Source: Anolis sagrei
Taxonomy: Eukaryota; Chordata; Lepidosauria; Squamata; Anolidae
Length of the DNA: 64,000 nucleotides
Assembly (NCBI RefSeq): GCF_037176765.1
Contig: NC_090034.1
Coordinates: forward strand, 28,671,875 to 28,735,874
Direction: 5' to 3'
Both the position numbers and the translations under genes were made by a program. Below, in pieces: positions 1 to 11,690 of this stretch. The notes beneath the pieces were generated by a model. It was not told the DNA's origin. It searched no databases and saw only the letters and a list, made by a program, of their open reading frames with translations. Numbering within the stretch: position 1 is the stretch's first letter; every line of letters starts with the position of its first letter.

Positions 1-144
1 AAGGCTACTAAGCTACAGGCACACCTGCTTATATAGAACTACAGCTTTTGTTGAGTCATTGCACCCATTTAACCCTTTCAGTGCTTAACTCACATTTTTT
101 TGTAATTAAAAATACCTAGTTAATTTTTAATATTTCTGACACAT

Positions 145-1170
145 ATTGCAATGAGCAAGCTTGAATAGCATTGAGTGGCCACAAAGTTTGCAAAGTTAAT
201 CAATAAGGGCCTCTGAATGGAGGTAATGAAGCAAGTGGTGTGTGTGTGTGTGTGTGTATACACACACACACACACACACACCTAGGAATGCCTAGGGTAG
301 AGAAAGAACTTTTGTATGTTTGAGGCAAGCGTGAATGTTGCAATTGGCTGCCTTGGTTAGCATTGAAAGGCCTTGCAGCTTCAAAGCCTGGCTGCTTCCT
401 GCCTGGGAGAATCTTTTGTTGGGAGGTGTTAGCTGGCCTTGATTGATTCTTGTCTGGAATTCCCCTTTTTCTGAGTGTTCCTCTTTCTTTACTGTCCTGA
501 TTTTAGAGTTTTTAAATACTGGTAGCCAGATTGTGTTCATTTTCATTGTTTCCTCCTAACTGTTGAAATTGCCAACATGCTTCTTGTGGGTTTCAATGGC
601 TTCTCTGTATAGTCTGACATGTTGGTTGTTAGAGTGGTCCAGCATTTCTGTGTTCTCAAATAATATGCTGTGTCCAGGTTGGTTCATCAGGTGCTCTGCT
701 ATGGCTGACTTCTCTGGCTGGATTAGTTTGCAGTGCTTTTCATGTTCCTTGAATTGTGTCTGGGTAATGCTGCTGCGCTTGGTGGTCCCAGTGTAGACTT
801 GTCCACAGCTGCATGGTATACGGTAGACCCCTGCAGAGGAGGGAGGATCCCTCTTGTCCTTTGCTGAACATAGCATTTGTTGGATTTTCTTGGTGGGTCT
901 GGAGATAGTTTGGAGGTTGTGTCTCTTCATCAGCTTTCCTATGCGGTCCGTAGTTCCCCTGATGTCTGGTAAGAACACTTTTCCTCTGGGTGGATCTTTG
1001 TCTTTACTCTCGTGGCTTGTTCTTGGTCTTGCAGCTCCTCAGATATCTATGGTGAAGTATCCATTAGCCTTTAGAGCCCAGTTTAGGTGTTTCAGTTCAC
1101 CTTGTAGGAGGAGATTCTTTTTGCACAGTCTGCCAGGGCTTTAATTGTGCTTCTTTTTTGACTTGGGTGA
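145..1170 (-). mobile_element. Penelope-like retroelement, 3' part with GIY-YIG endonuclease
   Basis: The minus strand encodes the end of a Penelope-like reverse transcriptase followed by a GIY-YIG endonuclease. A 140-codon frame at 978-556 carries GVY at residues 50-52 and VYTG at residues 61-64, preceded by the CSAKDKRD spacer typical of vertebrate Penelope elements. Downstream (lower coordinates) come a second short frame at 546-292 and a non-coding tail. The same tail recurs at 6.7-8.2, 20.6-22.3, 34.9 and 56.9 kb. The copy is truncated at its 5' side and most of the reverse transcriptase is absent. Confidence 0.8.
238..279. repeat. TG/CA dinucleotide repeat forming a perfect palindrome
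   Basis: A (TG)n run passes through a central GTATAC into a (CA)n run. The two arms are exact reverse complements over 42 bp, centred between 258 and 259. It lies within the Penelope tail. Confidence 0.95.
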
Positions 1171-1847
1171 TGGTTGGATTTTTTATGTAGGTATCTATTT
1201 ATCTCTGTGTGTAGGTTTTATGTAATTTGTGTGGCCCAATTGTTGATTAAATAGGCACACATTCTAAATGGAGAAACACCCTATATGTGAGAAATTATAA
1301 GTCAAAGATCGGACTGGATCAGGCATTTTTAGAGTATTATCGAAGGTCCAACGTTTTGACCTGGAAACAGCAGGGTTTGGGACAGTTTCAAACTCTCAAC
1401 TCTCAATCTGATTTTGGGCCCGTTCAGGGTGCCTTACGTTCAAATGCCAACCCTGTTGTATAATTCCTAGTGTGTCAGCTTCGCACCCCATTGAAGGCTT
1501 GTCTTTGCAAGCCTTGCTCTGATGCATCATCCCGTGTTGGTGCCCCCAGGGATCATGGATTTGCATGAATTAAAGACAAATTGGCTGCCTTTGAATGATC
1601 TTTGTGTACATCCCAAGATGCAGAATTAGATTTCCCCAGGCTGTCAGAATCATTACTTTTTTGACTATAGCGTTCTGTGCCTTCATTTCACTGTGGTAGT
1701 CCCAAGTCGACCCAACCAGAAGATTAAATCCGAAGCTGAGAGAACATGACTCACCCAATGGATTTCCAGTCGAGCAGGGATTCGAACCCAGGTTTCCAGA
1801 GTCTCTCTCTTTCTCTATCTCTATCTCATTCTCTCTATATATTTATA

Positions 1848-1898
<51 letters not shown>

Positions 1899-2136
1899 TT
1901 CCAGGCAGGATAGGTGTGTGATTTTTAGTTTTCCTTACAATCATGCCCTCCCTAAATATGTTGTGCACTGGACTGATTGTCTCAGAGGCAAACCAGAAAA
2001 ATAAAACCATACAATGCAGAGTGTTTATCAGTTATCAGCAGAGTGTAACTGCATCGTTACACTCTGGATGCTACTCATTGTTTAATAGGCATGTGCAAAA
2101 GAATCGGAAAGCGTCATAAGTTGGATCAGTTTCGTA
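1171..2136. other. No gene seen; microsatellite
   Basis: No coding frame of note. A (GT)n run at about 1851-1880 passes directly into (AT)n at 1881-1897, after a CT-rich stretch from about 1800. The rest matches no family I recognise. Confidence 0.6.
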
Positions 2137-2369
2137 TTTTTTTTTCATGTCAGGAGCGACTTGAGGAACTGCAAGTCGCTTCTGGTGTGAGAGAATTGGC
2201 TGTCTGCAAGGACATTGGTCAGGGGACACCCGGATGTTTTACCATCCTGTGGGAGGCTTCTGTCATGTCCCCACATGGGAAGCTGGAGCTGACAGACAGG
2301 AGCTCACCCCACTCCCCAGATTCAAACCGCCAACCTTTCAGTCAGCAGTCCTGCCAGCACAAAGGTTTC
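2137..2369 (-). mobile_element. tRNA-derived SINE
   Basis: Read on the minus strand, the element has a tRNA-like head with a box-B-like GGTTTGAATC near 2325, a body ending in a GCGACTTG-type stretch, and an A-rich tail seen as T9 at 2137-2145. The same family occurs at 15409-15660 (minus) and 48286-48525 (plus). Confidence 0.75.
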
Positions 2370-3259
2370 ATATGATTCATACTTACGACATGAAATCCAA
2401 TGCACATGCGCCAGTCCACACCAAAAATCAAGAAAATTGAAACTTACCCCATACTTTTCCATTTTAGTTTTGCAAATCTTAGAAGGCTTTCAAAGTCAGT
2501 TTCATATTCAGAGCAAGGAAGCAAAGCTCAAAAAGCAAACCCAAAAAAGGTTGCCTTGGTGCATCTTCCACCCATTTAACAAGTTCCATAAAATCACTAC
2601 TTTCAAAGTAAGAACTACATAATTAAACAGGAAATAATTCTTTCAAACTAGGATCATATTTTCTTGATTATTAAAAATGTTGTTTATAAAAACCTTGAAA
2701 ATTCCCCAAAACTCCATGGATAAGTGAAACGTTCTGATATTTGGTGGGCTAAGAGTAGCAAATGTGTTCTATCATTGTTGCAAGTTTCACCCCAATAGCT
2801 GTAAAAATGAGGGAGAAATGAGCCCCTGAAGTTTCCCCAATTATAGTAATTATGCGCACGTGCAATTAAAATAACAAAATAGTAACGGAATTTCATTACT
2901 CTCATTACAGTCATGAATTTTTCACTAACTATGCTTTAGAAACACTTTAGAAACGAAACGCCAGTAACCCCACCCCGCAGTTTTGTAATGACTTTTGAAC
3001 CATTTTTGAAATGGATTGTGCATCTCTACTGTTTAAGAAAACTCTCTGATTCAGTTTTCATGCAAACTCACAGGAGCCTTTAAATCTTGATATGTTGCTC
3101 TATGTACAAAATATACACACACAGATCAGGATCCCCTGATCTCCTATCAGTTGATGACATATACAATGATATACTCAATCAGCAACAGACGTACAGCAAG
3201 AGATTTCGCATGGCAAGAAACTCATCATCAGTCAGGGACAAAAGTGTATGCTGCAACCC
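2370..3259. other. No gene seen
   Basis: AT-rich sequence with short unrelated frames only. No recognisable repeat family or conserved coding pattern was seen. Confidence 0.5.
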
Positions 3260-3386
3260 TCGTCATGAATGTTTTTAAATTGTTTTAAATTGTTTTTAAA
3301 TTGTGTTAGATTTTAGCCTGTTCTTGTAAGCCGCTCCGAGCCCCAGGGGAGTGGTGGCATATAAGTTTGAATAATAAATAAATGTC
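3260..3386 (+). mobile_element. SINE/L2-type 3' tail
   Basis: A TTTTAAATTG-rich stretch is followed by a GTAAGCCGCTCCGAGCCCC-type block and ends in (AATA)n at about 3370-3385. This is the usual 3' end of L2-mobilised SINEs and L2 LINEs in reptiles. Only the tail is present. Confidence 0.65.
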
Positions 3387-4361
3387 ACATGGCCATGACG
3401 CAGCTTACTCAGCATGTCCCTTAAGTTATACATCACCAACCACTTAATCATTCAGCAGGTATGTGTACTTACTTAGGCAACCCCTCGTTGTGCGAGTAGT
3501 GTCCTGGTGGTGGATACGTAGGTGACTTTGGAGTCCTATTCTTGACCTGCATTTTCTTCCACAGTGAGGACATTGGTTTCCAGGTGGAATGTGGTCCCTG
3601 TCAGCTTGATGCACCTCCTTCCTCTTGGCACATTTCTCCCTTTCACTCTCCATTCGTGCCTCTTTGAATTCTTCAGCACTGCTGGTCACAGCTGACCTCC
3701 AGCTAGAGCACTCAAGGGCCAGGGCTTCCCAGTTTTCGGTGTCTATGCCACAGATTTTAAGATTGGCTTTAAGATCATCTTTCAATTTCTTTTCCTGTCC
3801 ACCAACATTCCATTTTTCGTTCTTGAGTTGGGAGTAGAGTACCCTGTTTCCTCGAAAATAAGACATACCCATAAAATAAGCCGTAGGAGGATTTCTAAGC
3901 GTTTGTGCAATATAAGCCATACCCCAAAAATATGACATAGTGATAGGCATGGCTATGCAGTGTACAAGGTCAGCTCCCCCCGTCAGGTCCCAGTCATTCT
4001 GTGCCTGCTGCAAGCAGAGGCATAGAGAGAGAAACAGAAAGTGAAGGTCTCTTCTGTTAAGTGAGGGGCAGGACGCTTTGTTTTAGGTATTGTGTGTCCT
4101 CAGGGGGAAGAAGTAAAGCTGTGGTTGCTCTTTTATTCAGCACTGTGTGTCTCTCTCCCCCAGCACCAACCAGCAACAGTCTATGGATCTCTCTCAGCCC
4201 CAACAAACACCAGTAAAGCTGCTGCTCCCCAGGACTGACCAGCAACAGTCTGTGGGTCTCTCTCACCCCACACAAATACCAGAGGATAGGGGAAAAGCTT
4301 CAGCAAGCAGTCTGCTAGTGAGCCCAGAGATATCATCCCATAAATGCAGATTGTTGTACCA

Positions 4362-5025
4362 GCTATATATATATAAATGTAATGTTTGTTTGTGGGACAG
4401 ACATAATTCAAAAGCCACTGGACGAATTGAGACCAAATTTGGACACAATACACCTACTAACCCAAGGAGTGACCATCACTCAAAAAGTCACCAAAAAAAC
4501 ACTGAAAATAACTTTAAAATCCAAAAAAGTAGAAAATGACACAACGCATGTGCGCAAATGCATTCCATGGCCCGCCCGCTCCTGCGCAAGGACACAGCAA
4601 GTGCGAGAAGCACCACCGACCATTCTCTCTCTCCCAGCCAGAGCAGGAGCTAGGAACGAACAGCACAATGGTGGGTCCGGTGAGGGGGGAACCTCATCCA
4701 CCACCAGGGATGGAAGGAAAGAAGTAGGGAAGGAAGGAGAGAAGGAAAGAAGGAAAGAGAGAAGGAAGGATGGAAGCAAAGAGCGAAGGAAGGAAGGAAA
4801 GGAAGAGGTAAAGGAAGAAAGGAGAGAAAGAAAAAGGGGGGAGCAAGGGGAAGGAAGGAAAGAGATAGAGAAGGAAGGAAAGAGATAGAGAAGGAAGGAA
4901 GTAGAGAAGGAAAGACAAAAATAGAAGGAAGGAAAGAGGGAGGGAGGGAAGGAAGGTGAGAAAGAAAAAAGGTGGGAAAGAGGGAGGGAAGATTGGCCAC
5001 AGCAATGCATGGCGGGTAAAGCTAG
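4362..5025 (+). mobile_element. Non-autonomous Helitron
   Basis: The 5' end lies after A4361 and reads (G)CTATATATATATAAATGTAATG, a one-base variant of the TCTATATA start of the copy at 45939-46828. The 3' end has a hairpin at about 4995-5013 (GGCCAC...GTGG-like arms) and terminates in CTAG at 5022-5025, followed by T. Insertion between A and T, no inverted ends, a 3' hairpin and a CTRR terminus are Helitron hallmarks. The interior is swollen by a GGAA tract. No Rep/helicase is present. Confidence 0.6.
4718..4992. repeat. (GGAA)n purine tract inside the Helitron
   Basis: A nearly unbroken purine strand of GGAA, GAAA and GAGA units. The long open frames in it are artefacts of low complexity. 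Confidence 0.9.
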
Positions 5026-5600
5026 TACTTAATAAAAAACAAGACATCCCCTGAAAATAAGCCATAGCGTGTCTTCTTGAGGAAAAACAAATACAAAACA
5101 GTGTCTTCAGGGAAATACGGTGTCTGCTTTGGGAGACTGTGATCTTTGGGCATTTGGGCAATATGGTATTCAGTCCATTGATGCCATTGGAGCATTACTT
5201 CAATGCTGGTGGTCTTTGCCTCTTCTTTCAGCATGCTGACATTTGTCCGCCTGTCTTCCCAAGAGATTTGCAGGATTTTTAGGAGGCAACGCTGATGGAA
5301 TCGTTCCAGGACTTGAGTGTGACGTCTGTTGACAGTCCACGTTTTGCAGGCATATAACAGGGTTGGGAGGACAATAGCTTTATAAACAAGCACCTTGGTC
5401 TCCCAAAGGATGTCCCGATTCTTAAACACTCTCTGATTCACTTGGAAAAATGCTGTACTCACAGAGCTCAGGTGCAGTTGAATTTCAGTGTCAATGTTGA
5501 CTTTTGTGAGTGTGACCACATGTCCATTAGAATTGTATTTTCCACCAGTTTTACATAATATGGTTATAGCCATTGCATTCCTGTCTAACAAAGCATTATC

Positions 5601-6690
5601 TGTCTAACATATATATCTGTGACTATATGACCCTAGAGGCCAAAAAGTGCCATTCTGGAGCAAGAGGATTATAAATAAAAAAGAGCATTCTACACTGGAG
5701 AATGAGTGCAATTTGAGCCCATTTGAACCGCGCTGGCTGGCTCAAAGCTATAGATTCCTGGGTGTTGTAGTTTCATCTAAGAAAGCCGCTTCGTTTTCTT
5801 GCAGTCTTTCCAGCCTCCGAGAAGGAGGATTTAAACACATTTTTGGCTCGAAACGATGGTTTTATCAAATCCATGGTTCACGGTCCTCAAAATATGTTGG
5901 GTTGCCTAAATGAGGCGGTCATAGGCAAAGGATGTGTGGGTTGTGCTTTCGTTCCCAGCAAAACATGAATAACAAGACAAAGCAACACGCCGCAGCCTAA
6001 ACCCCAAACCCAAATAGACATAGTTCGCTTGCCAGACTCCGTTCACTCATCCCTTTAGGCATTACGAGCGTCGAAACAGATGCCATGTTGCTTTTAATTG
6101 TGGCTCGGCCTGCGTGCCTACGGGTCTAAATGGATATTATTATTATTGCTTTCCACAAATCTTTGGATTTGGAGACTGGGTTTCGAATCTCTGCCCCATT
6201 ATGGAAATATAGTGGAGACACTGGGCGAGTCACGCTATCTCAGCCTCCAAGGACAGCAATGGCAAAATGTTGCAGCAAATCTCATGGAGGGAGCTGTCAA
6301 AACAAGGGGAAACAGCAAGCAAAAGGAGTCCTCCTCAGGCTGTTCAATGCGTTCTTCCTCCTTTCAGAAATATTTTTGGAATCGCCTCTGTAAACCTTGC
6401 GGTTTCTCGGCCTTGCTCTCTATTTCTCAGCGGTCTCATTTGAGCTCCGACGCTGTCAGCACTCCCCGCAATGACTTCCTGGCCTGTTTCTTTATCTGGA
6501 TTTTTTAAAAAATGTGGAAGTTGAGGATTGCAAACCTTTCTAACGTCTCGCAGATGGAAAACACAAGGCAGTTGTGGCAACCAAAAAAGAGAGGAGGAGA
6601 TAGGAGAAGATATTTAAAACTTCAACTAGCAACACTGGCGGAAATGGCCTCTACTATGCAACCTTTGAACACTTGGAGGTCTCTGTATTG
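5601..6690. other. No gene recognised
   Basis: Moderately GC-balanced sequence. Frames at 6098-6508 (+) and 6344-6580 (-) show no family motif. A TCCTGGGTGTTGTAGTTT stretch near 5755 resembles the inner part of hAT-derived repeats. Confidence 0.5.
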
Positions 6691-8195
6691 TCAAAGTCTC
6701 TCATAACCAGAATCCCTGGGTTGCTGTGAGTTTTTCAGACTGTATGGCCATTTGCCAGACGAATTCTCTCCTAAAGTTTCACCTGCATCTATGGCTAATG
6801 GCATCTTCAGAGATTTTGTTGGCAGTGAGGCAATGGAGTGTATATACCCCCTGTAGAATAATGTCCAGGGTGGGAGAAAGAACCCTTGTCTATTAAAGCA
6901 AGTGTGAATGTTGCCATTAGCAAGTGTGAATAGCATTGAGTAGCCATGAAGCTGCAGAGTCAATCAGTGAGGGTATCTGTACAGAGGTAGTGAAGCAAGT
7001 GGAGTGTATATATAACCCTGTGGAATGATGTCCAGGGCGAGAGAAAGAATCTTTGTCTGTGGATGTTGCAATTAGCAAGCTTGATTAGCATTGAGTTGCC
7101 TTGCAGCTGCAAAGTTAATCAGTGAGGGTATCTGCATAGAGGTAGCTTAGCTGTTGTTGCCTAGAGGCGTCCTCTGTTTGGGTGGTGTTAACTAGTACTT
7201 GGTTTATTGTCTGGTGTTCCTCTGTTGCTGAGTGGTGTTCTTTATTTACTGTCATGATTCTGGTTTGTTTGTTTTTTTAATACTGGTAACCAGATGTTGT
7301 TCATTTTCATGGTTTCCTTCTTTCCGTTGAAATTGTCCACATTCTTCTTGTGGATTTCAATGGCTTCTCTGTGTAGTCTGACATGACGGTTGTCAGAGTG
7401 GTCTAGCATTTTTTTTCTCAAGTAATATTCTGTGTCCAGGTTGGTTCTACTTCACTGATTGAATTAGTCTGCAGTGCCTTTCGTTTTTTGATTCATGTCT
7501 GGGCTGTGCTGCTGCATTTGGGGGTCCCTATGTAGATTTGTGCACAGCTGCATGGTATACCATATACCAGGAGTTTACCAGCTAACACCTCCCAAACAGA
7601 GGGTGCCTCCAGGCAACAACAGCTAGGCTCCCTCTATACATAGACCCTCATTGATTGACTTTACAGCTTCATGGCTACTCAATGCTAATCAAGCTTGCTC
7701 ATTGCAACTTCCACACTTGCTTCAAGGATTCTTTCTCCCTCCTGGGACATCATTCCTCAGGGATATATACACTCCACTTGCTTCACTACCTCTATGCAGA
7801 GACCCTCACTGATTGACTTGCAGCTGCAAGTCTACTCAGTGCTATTTGAGCTATGTCCAGGTTGGTTCATCAAGTGCTTTGCTATAGCAGACTTCTCTGG
7901 TTGAATCAGTGATTTTCGTGTTCTTTGATTCGCGGCTGTGTTTGGTGTTCCCTATATAGACTTGTCCACAGTTGCAATAGACTCCCGCAGTGTTGAGATC
8001 ATCCCTCTTGTCCTTTGCTGAACATAGCATTTGTTTAATTTTCTTGGTGGATCTGTAGATGGTTTGTAGGTTGCGTTTCTTCATCAGCTTCCCTATTCGG
8101 TCAGTGGTTGAAGTATGGCAAGAACACTTTTCCTCTGAGTGGATCTTTGTCTTGACTCTCGTGGCTTGTTCTTGGTCTTGCAACTTTTCTGATGT
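6691..8195. mobile_element. Cluster of Penelope 3' tails in both orientations
   Basis: Minus-oriented tail sequence fills 6691-7560, with the same roughly 150-200 bp unit seen more than once (near 6830-6960 and 6985-7130). A plus-oriented stretch follows at about 7561-7850. Then comes minus-oriented sequence at 7851-8195 coding RIGKLMKKRNLQTI, CSAKDKRD and GVY...CGQVYIGNTK, the GIY-YIG region of the element at 145-1170. The result is a partly inverted, partly tandem block. Confidence 0.75.
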
Positions 8196-8590
8196 CTGCC
8201 TTTGAATACATATTCATTGTCCTGTAGAGTCCATTTGGAGGCCTGTTTGTTCCCATTTGTGTCCAGAAAAAACCCCCAGATCAAAACTTGTTCTTTCCAG
8301 GTCCGGGAACTGCAAATCCTAAGGCGAAGGGGAGGCAGGTTCTCTTCTGCTCCAAACAACTGGGCTTTCTTTCTCTCTGGATGAGATTCAGCGCCTTTCC
8401 GAAAAGCAAACAATATCTACCTCCACCTTGGGATGAAAAGGAGGTGTTTGACAAAGAGTTGCCTGTCTTTTTATTTATTTTTTATCTGGATGAATATAAG
8501 ACATGTTAAGGCCTGGCATGGAAATACCATCAGCCAAAGCCAATCCTCGATCTATAGAGTTATCTGAAGGACTCCCTTCCTTCTCTACCA
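8196..8590. other. No gene seen
   Basis: Short overlapping frames on both strands without recognisable domains. The left edge adjoins the Penelope fragment. Confidence 0.45.
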
Positions 8591-9330
8591 GTGGTTCTCA
8601 ACCTTTCCAAAGCTGTGACCCCTTAATACAGTTCCTCATGTTGTGGTGACCCCCAACCATAAAATTATTTTTGTTGTTACTTCATAACTAATTTTGCTAC
8701 TGTTGTGAATCGTAATGTAAATATCTGATATGCAGGATGCATTTTGACTGGACCAACTTGGCCACAAATACCCGATATGCCCAAATTTGAATACTCGTGG
8801 GGTTGGGAGGGAGAGATTGATTTTGTCATTTGGGAGTTGTAGTTGGTGGGATTTATAGTTCACCTACAATCAAAAAGCAATCTGAACTCCACCAACAATG
8901 AAATCGAACCAAACTTGGCACACAGAATTCCCATGACCAACAGAAAATACTGGAAGGGTTTGGTGGGCATTGCCCTTGAGTTTTGGAGTTGTAATTCACC
9001 TACATCCAGAGAGTGCTGTGGACTTAAAGAATGATGGATCTGGACCAAACTTGGCACAAATGCCAAGTTTAATGGACAATGCCCATTATATTTGGTCAGT
9101 ATGTCCAAATGTGAACACTGGTGGAGTTTGGGGAAAATAGACCTTGACATTTGGGAGTTGCAATTGTTGGGATTTATAGTTCACCTACAATCAAAGAGCA
9201 CTCTGAACTCCACTAATGATAGAATTGGACCAAACTTCCCACACAGAACCCTATGATCAACAGAAAATGCTGTGTTATCTGATGGTCTTTGACGACCCCT
9301 CTAACACCCCCTCATGACCACCCCCCAGTA
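8591..9330 (+). mobile_element. hAT-Charlie-type non-autonomous element (OC1/URR1-like end)
   Basis: The element starts GTGGTTCTCAACCTTTCC and continues with a CAGTTCCTCATGTTGTGG and ATAAAATTATTTTTGTTG block that I recall from URR1 of rodents and OposCharlie1 of other tetrapods. The interior holds repeated units containing GGGAGTTGTAGTTG and ACCAAACTTGGCACA. It ends near 9330 in GACGACCCCTCTAACACCCC. No transposase is present. Related pieces lie at 15661, 36640, 46230, 57365 and 58988. Confidence 0.65.
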
Positions 9331-9867
9331 CAGTTTAGAAGTCAGTCGGTACAGTGTATCATCATCATCATCATCATTTAATAACTTATTAATCGCCCTC
9401 CATCCGAGAATGCTCCAGGCGATTTACAGCTAAATTACAAAAGATAAAATACATACATACAAAAATTAAAAATCAACAGAGATCGAATGCTCTAGTAAAA
9501 AGCCAGGTCTTAAGTGCGAGAGTAAAAGGCCCTAAGTCACGCATGGCTCTCATGTAGGGCGGCAAGGAATTCCACAAGGCAGGGGCAGAAATAGAAAAAG
9601 CCCTGCGTCTGGTCCTTTCCAAGTGCACTTCTCTAGGACCCGGTATATGGAGTAAGTCACGTTGGGCTGGTCGTTGCGACCTCCGATGATGGGAGAAGGA
9701 GAGGCGGTCCCTAAGGTACGATGGACCCTGGCCGTAAAGAGATTTAAAGGTCAGAACTAGCATCTTATACAGGCCACGGTACTCAGTTGGAAGCCAATGT
9801 AAATGTTGCAGCACTGGTGTTATATGGCATTTCATGGACGTTCTTGTGAGTAACCTGGCTGCCGCAT

Positions 9868-11690
9868 TTATTTATTTATTTATTTATTTAGTACACTTGT
9901 ATACCGCTAATATCTCAGCCTAAGACGGCGACTCATTGCGGTTTACAACATTTAAAAACAACAATAATTCCGATTAAAAATATAAAAACACATACATATA
10001 CAATACTCAGTATTGGGCCACCAATACAGACCAATGCATCTCTTAATTAAAATCATAATCCAATTTCGTTGTCTGTGATTGCCAGTCCTTGATCAAAAAC
10101 TTCATCGCATCGGATTAGCCGAATGCTTGCTCAAACATCCATGTTTTCAGTTTTTTCCGAAATGCCATCAACGAGGTGACTGATCTTATCTCTATAGGGA
10201 GGGCATTCCAAAGCCGCGGGGCCACCACAGAAAAGGCCCTGTCTCTCGTTCCCGCGAGCCGCACCTGTGAAGCAGGCGGGATGGAGAGAAGGGCCTCTCC
10301 CGAAGATCTTAGGGTCCTGGTGGGCTGATAGGCCGAGATACGTTCGGATAGATATGTAGGGCCAGAACCGTTTAGGGCTTTAAAGGCCAAAGCCAGCACT
10401 TTGAATTGGGCCCGGTAGCTAATCGGTAGCCAGTGGAGCTGGTACAGCAGAGGAGTTGTATGCTCCCTGCGCCCTGCTCCTGTTAATACCATGGCTGCCG
10501 CCCGTTGGACTAGTTGGAGCTTCCGGGCCGTCTTCAAAGGCAACCCCACGTAGAGAGCGTTGCAGTAGTCAAGGCAGGATGTAACCAGAGCGTGGACTAC
10601 CGTGGCCAAGTCAGACTTCCCAAGGTACAGTCGCAGTTGGCGCACGAGTCTTAACTGTGCGAATGCTCCCCTGGTCACCGCCGAAACCTGGGGATCCAGG
10701 CTCAGCGATGAGTCCAGGATCACACCCAAACTGCGAACCTGTGTCTTCAGGGGGAGTGCGACCCCGTCTAACACAGGCTGTAACCCTATACCCTGTTCGG
10801 CCCTGCGACTGACCAGGAGTACCTCTGTCTTGTCTGGATTCAATTTCAATTTGTTCGCCCCCATCCAGACCGTCACAGCGGCCAAGCACCGGTTCAGGAC
10901 CTCGACAGCCTCCTTAGTAGCAGGTGGGAAGGAGTGACAGAGTTGGACGTCATCTGCGTACAGATGACACCGCACCCCGAAACTCCGGATGATCTCGCCC
11001 AGCGGCTTCATGTAGATGTTAAACAACATGGGGGACAGTATTGAACCCTGAGGAACCCCACAAAACAAAGGTTGTGGGGTAGAACAGGAGTCCCCCAGTA
11101 ACACCTTCTGAGACCGGCCCTCGAGGAATGACCGGAGCCACTGCAGAGCAGTACCTCCGAGCCCCATTCCCGCGAGGCGTCCCAGAAGGATACCGTGGTC
11201 GACGGTATCGAAGGCCGCTGAGAGGTCGAGGAGCACCAACAGGGACACACTCCCCCTGTCGAGCTCCCGACGGAGATCATCCACTAAGGCGACCAAGGCT
11301 GTCTCGGTACCATGCCCCGGCCTAAAGCCAGACTGTGCCGGATCCAGATAATCCGTGTCTACCAAGAATGCCTGGAGTTGTGAGGCCACCACACGTTCCA
11401 TGACTTTGCCCAAAAAGGGGAGATTGGAAACAGGCCGATAGTTAACCAATTGAGTGGGGTCCAGTGATGGTTTCTTCAACAGCGGTTTTATCACAGCTTG
11501 CTTTAAGCTGGCTGGAAATATGCCTTCCCGAAGGGAGGCATTAACCACCACCTTAACCCACTCGGCCAATCCCCCTCTGGCCTCCTTTAGAAGCCAGGAT
11601 GGGCAGGGGTCTAGGATGCATGTGGTAGCTCTCATTCCTCCAAGCACCTTGTCCACATCCTCGGTTTGAACAATACCAAGCTTTCGGGTC
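9868..11690 (-). mobile_element. L2-clade LINE (inner copy)
   Basis: A 5'-truncated L2 begins just before VRPVSNLP-type RT motif sequence (NYRPVSNLPFLGKVMERVV). It carries LLDLSAAFDTVDH, FCGVPQGSILSPMLFNIYM and YADDVQLC (near 10945-10965), then the thumb and C-terminal region ending in KLKTWMFEQAFG at 10115. A 3' UTR and (AAAT)n tail follow at 9868-9890. GC content is higher than in the flanks. It sits inside the outer copy in the same orientation with no clear long duplication. Confidence 0.85.

Larger units (their letters stand above)
3840..5133. mobile_element. MITE with CCGTATTTCC-type inverted ends, inserted in a LINE
   Basis: The left end reads CCTGTTTCCTCGAAAATAAG and the right end, read inwards on the other strand, reads ACCGTATTTCCCTGAAGAC. 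Repeated AAATAAG/ACATCCCC motifs lie near both ends. Removing the segment restores the LINE order LPKQ to LYSQL. No transposase is visible. The TA next to each end would suit a Tc1/mariner-type MITE, but this is weak. It contains the Helitron at 4362-5025. Confidence 0.55.
3444..5600 (-). mobile_element. LINE C-terminal fragment with C2H2 finger, interrupted
   Basis: Two minus-strand pieces belong together. The piece at about 5591-5134 encodes a post-RT region with LLYACKTWTVNRRH, FHQRCLLKILQISWEDRRTN and, at its end, LPKQ. The piece at about 3839-3460 continues with LYSQLKNEKWNVGGQEKK and ends in a C2H2-like CPHCGRKCRSRIGLQSHLRIHH. This is the C-terminal architecture of RTE-like or related non-LTR elements. 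The gap between the pieces is filled by a foreign DNA element at 3840-5133. The clade is uncertain, and the copy is truncated and shifted in frame. Confidence 0.65.

Noticed and set aside
854-1144. Plus-strand 96-codon frame
   Set aside because: It is antisense to the Penelope coding region.
2137-2369. tRNA gene
   Set aside because: Only box B and a partial head are tRNA-like; the body and A-rich tail are those of a SINE, and the same unit recurs elsewhere.
4480-5161. Overlapping long frames on both strands
   Set aside because: GGAA tract inside the Helitron; no codon structure.
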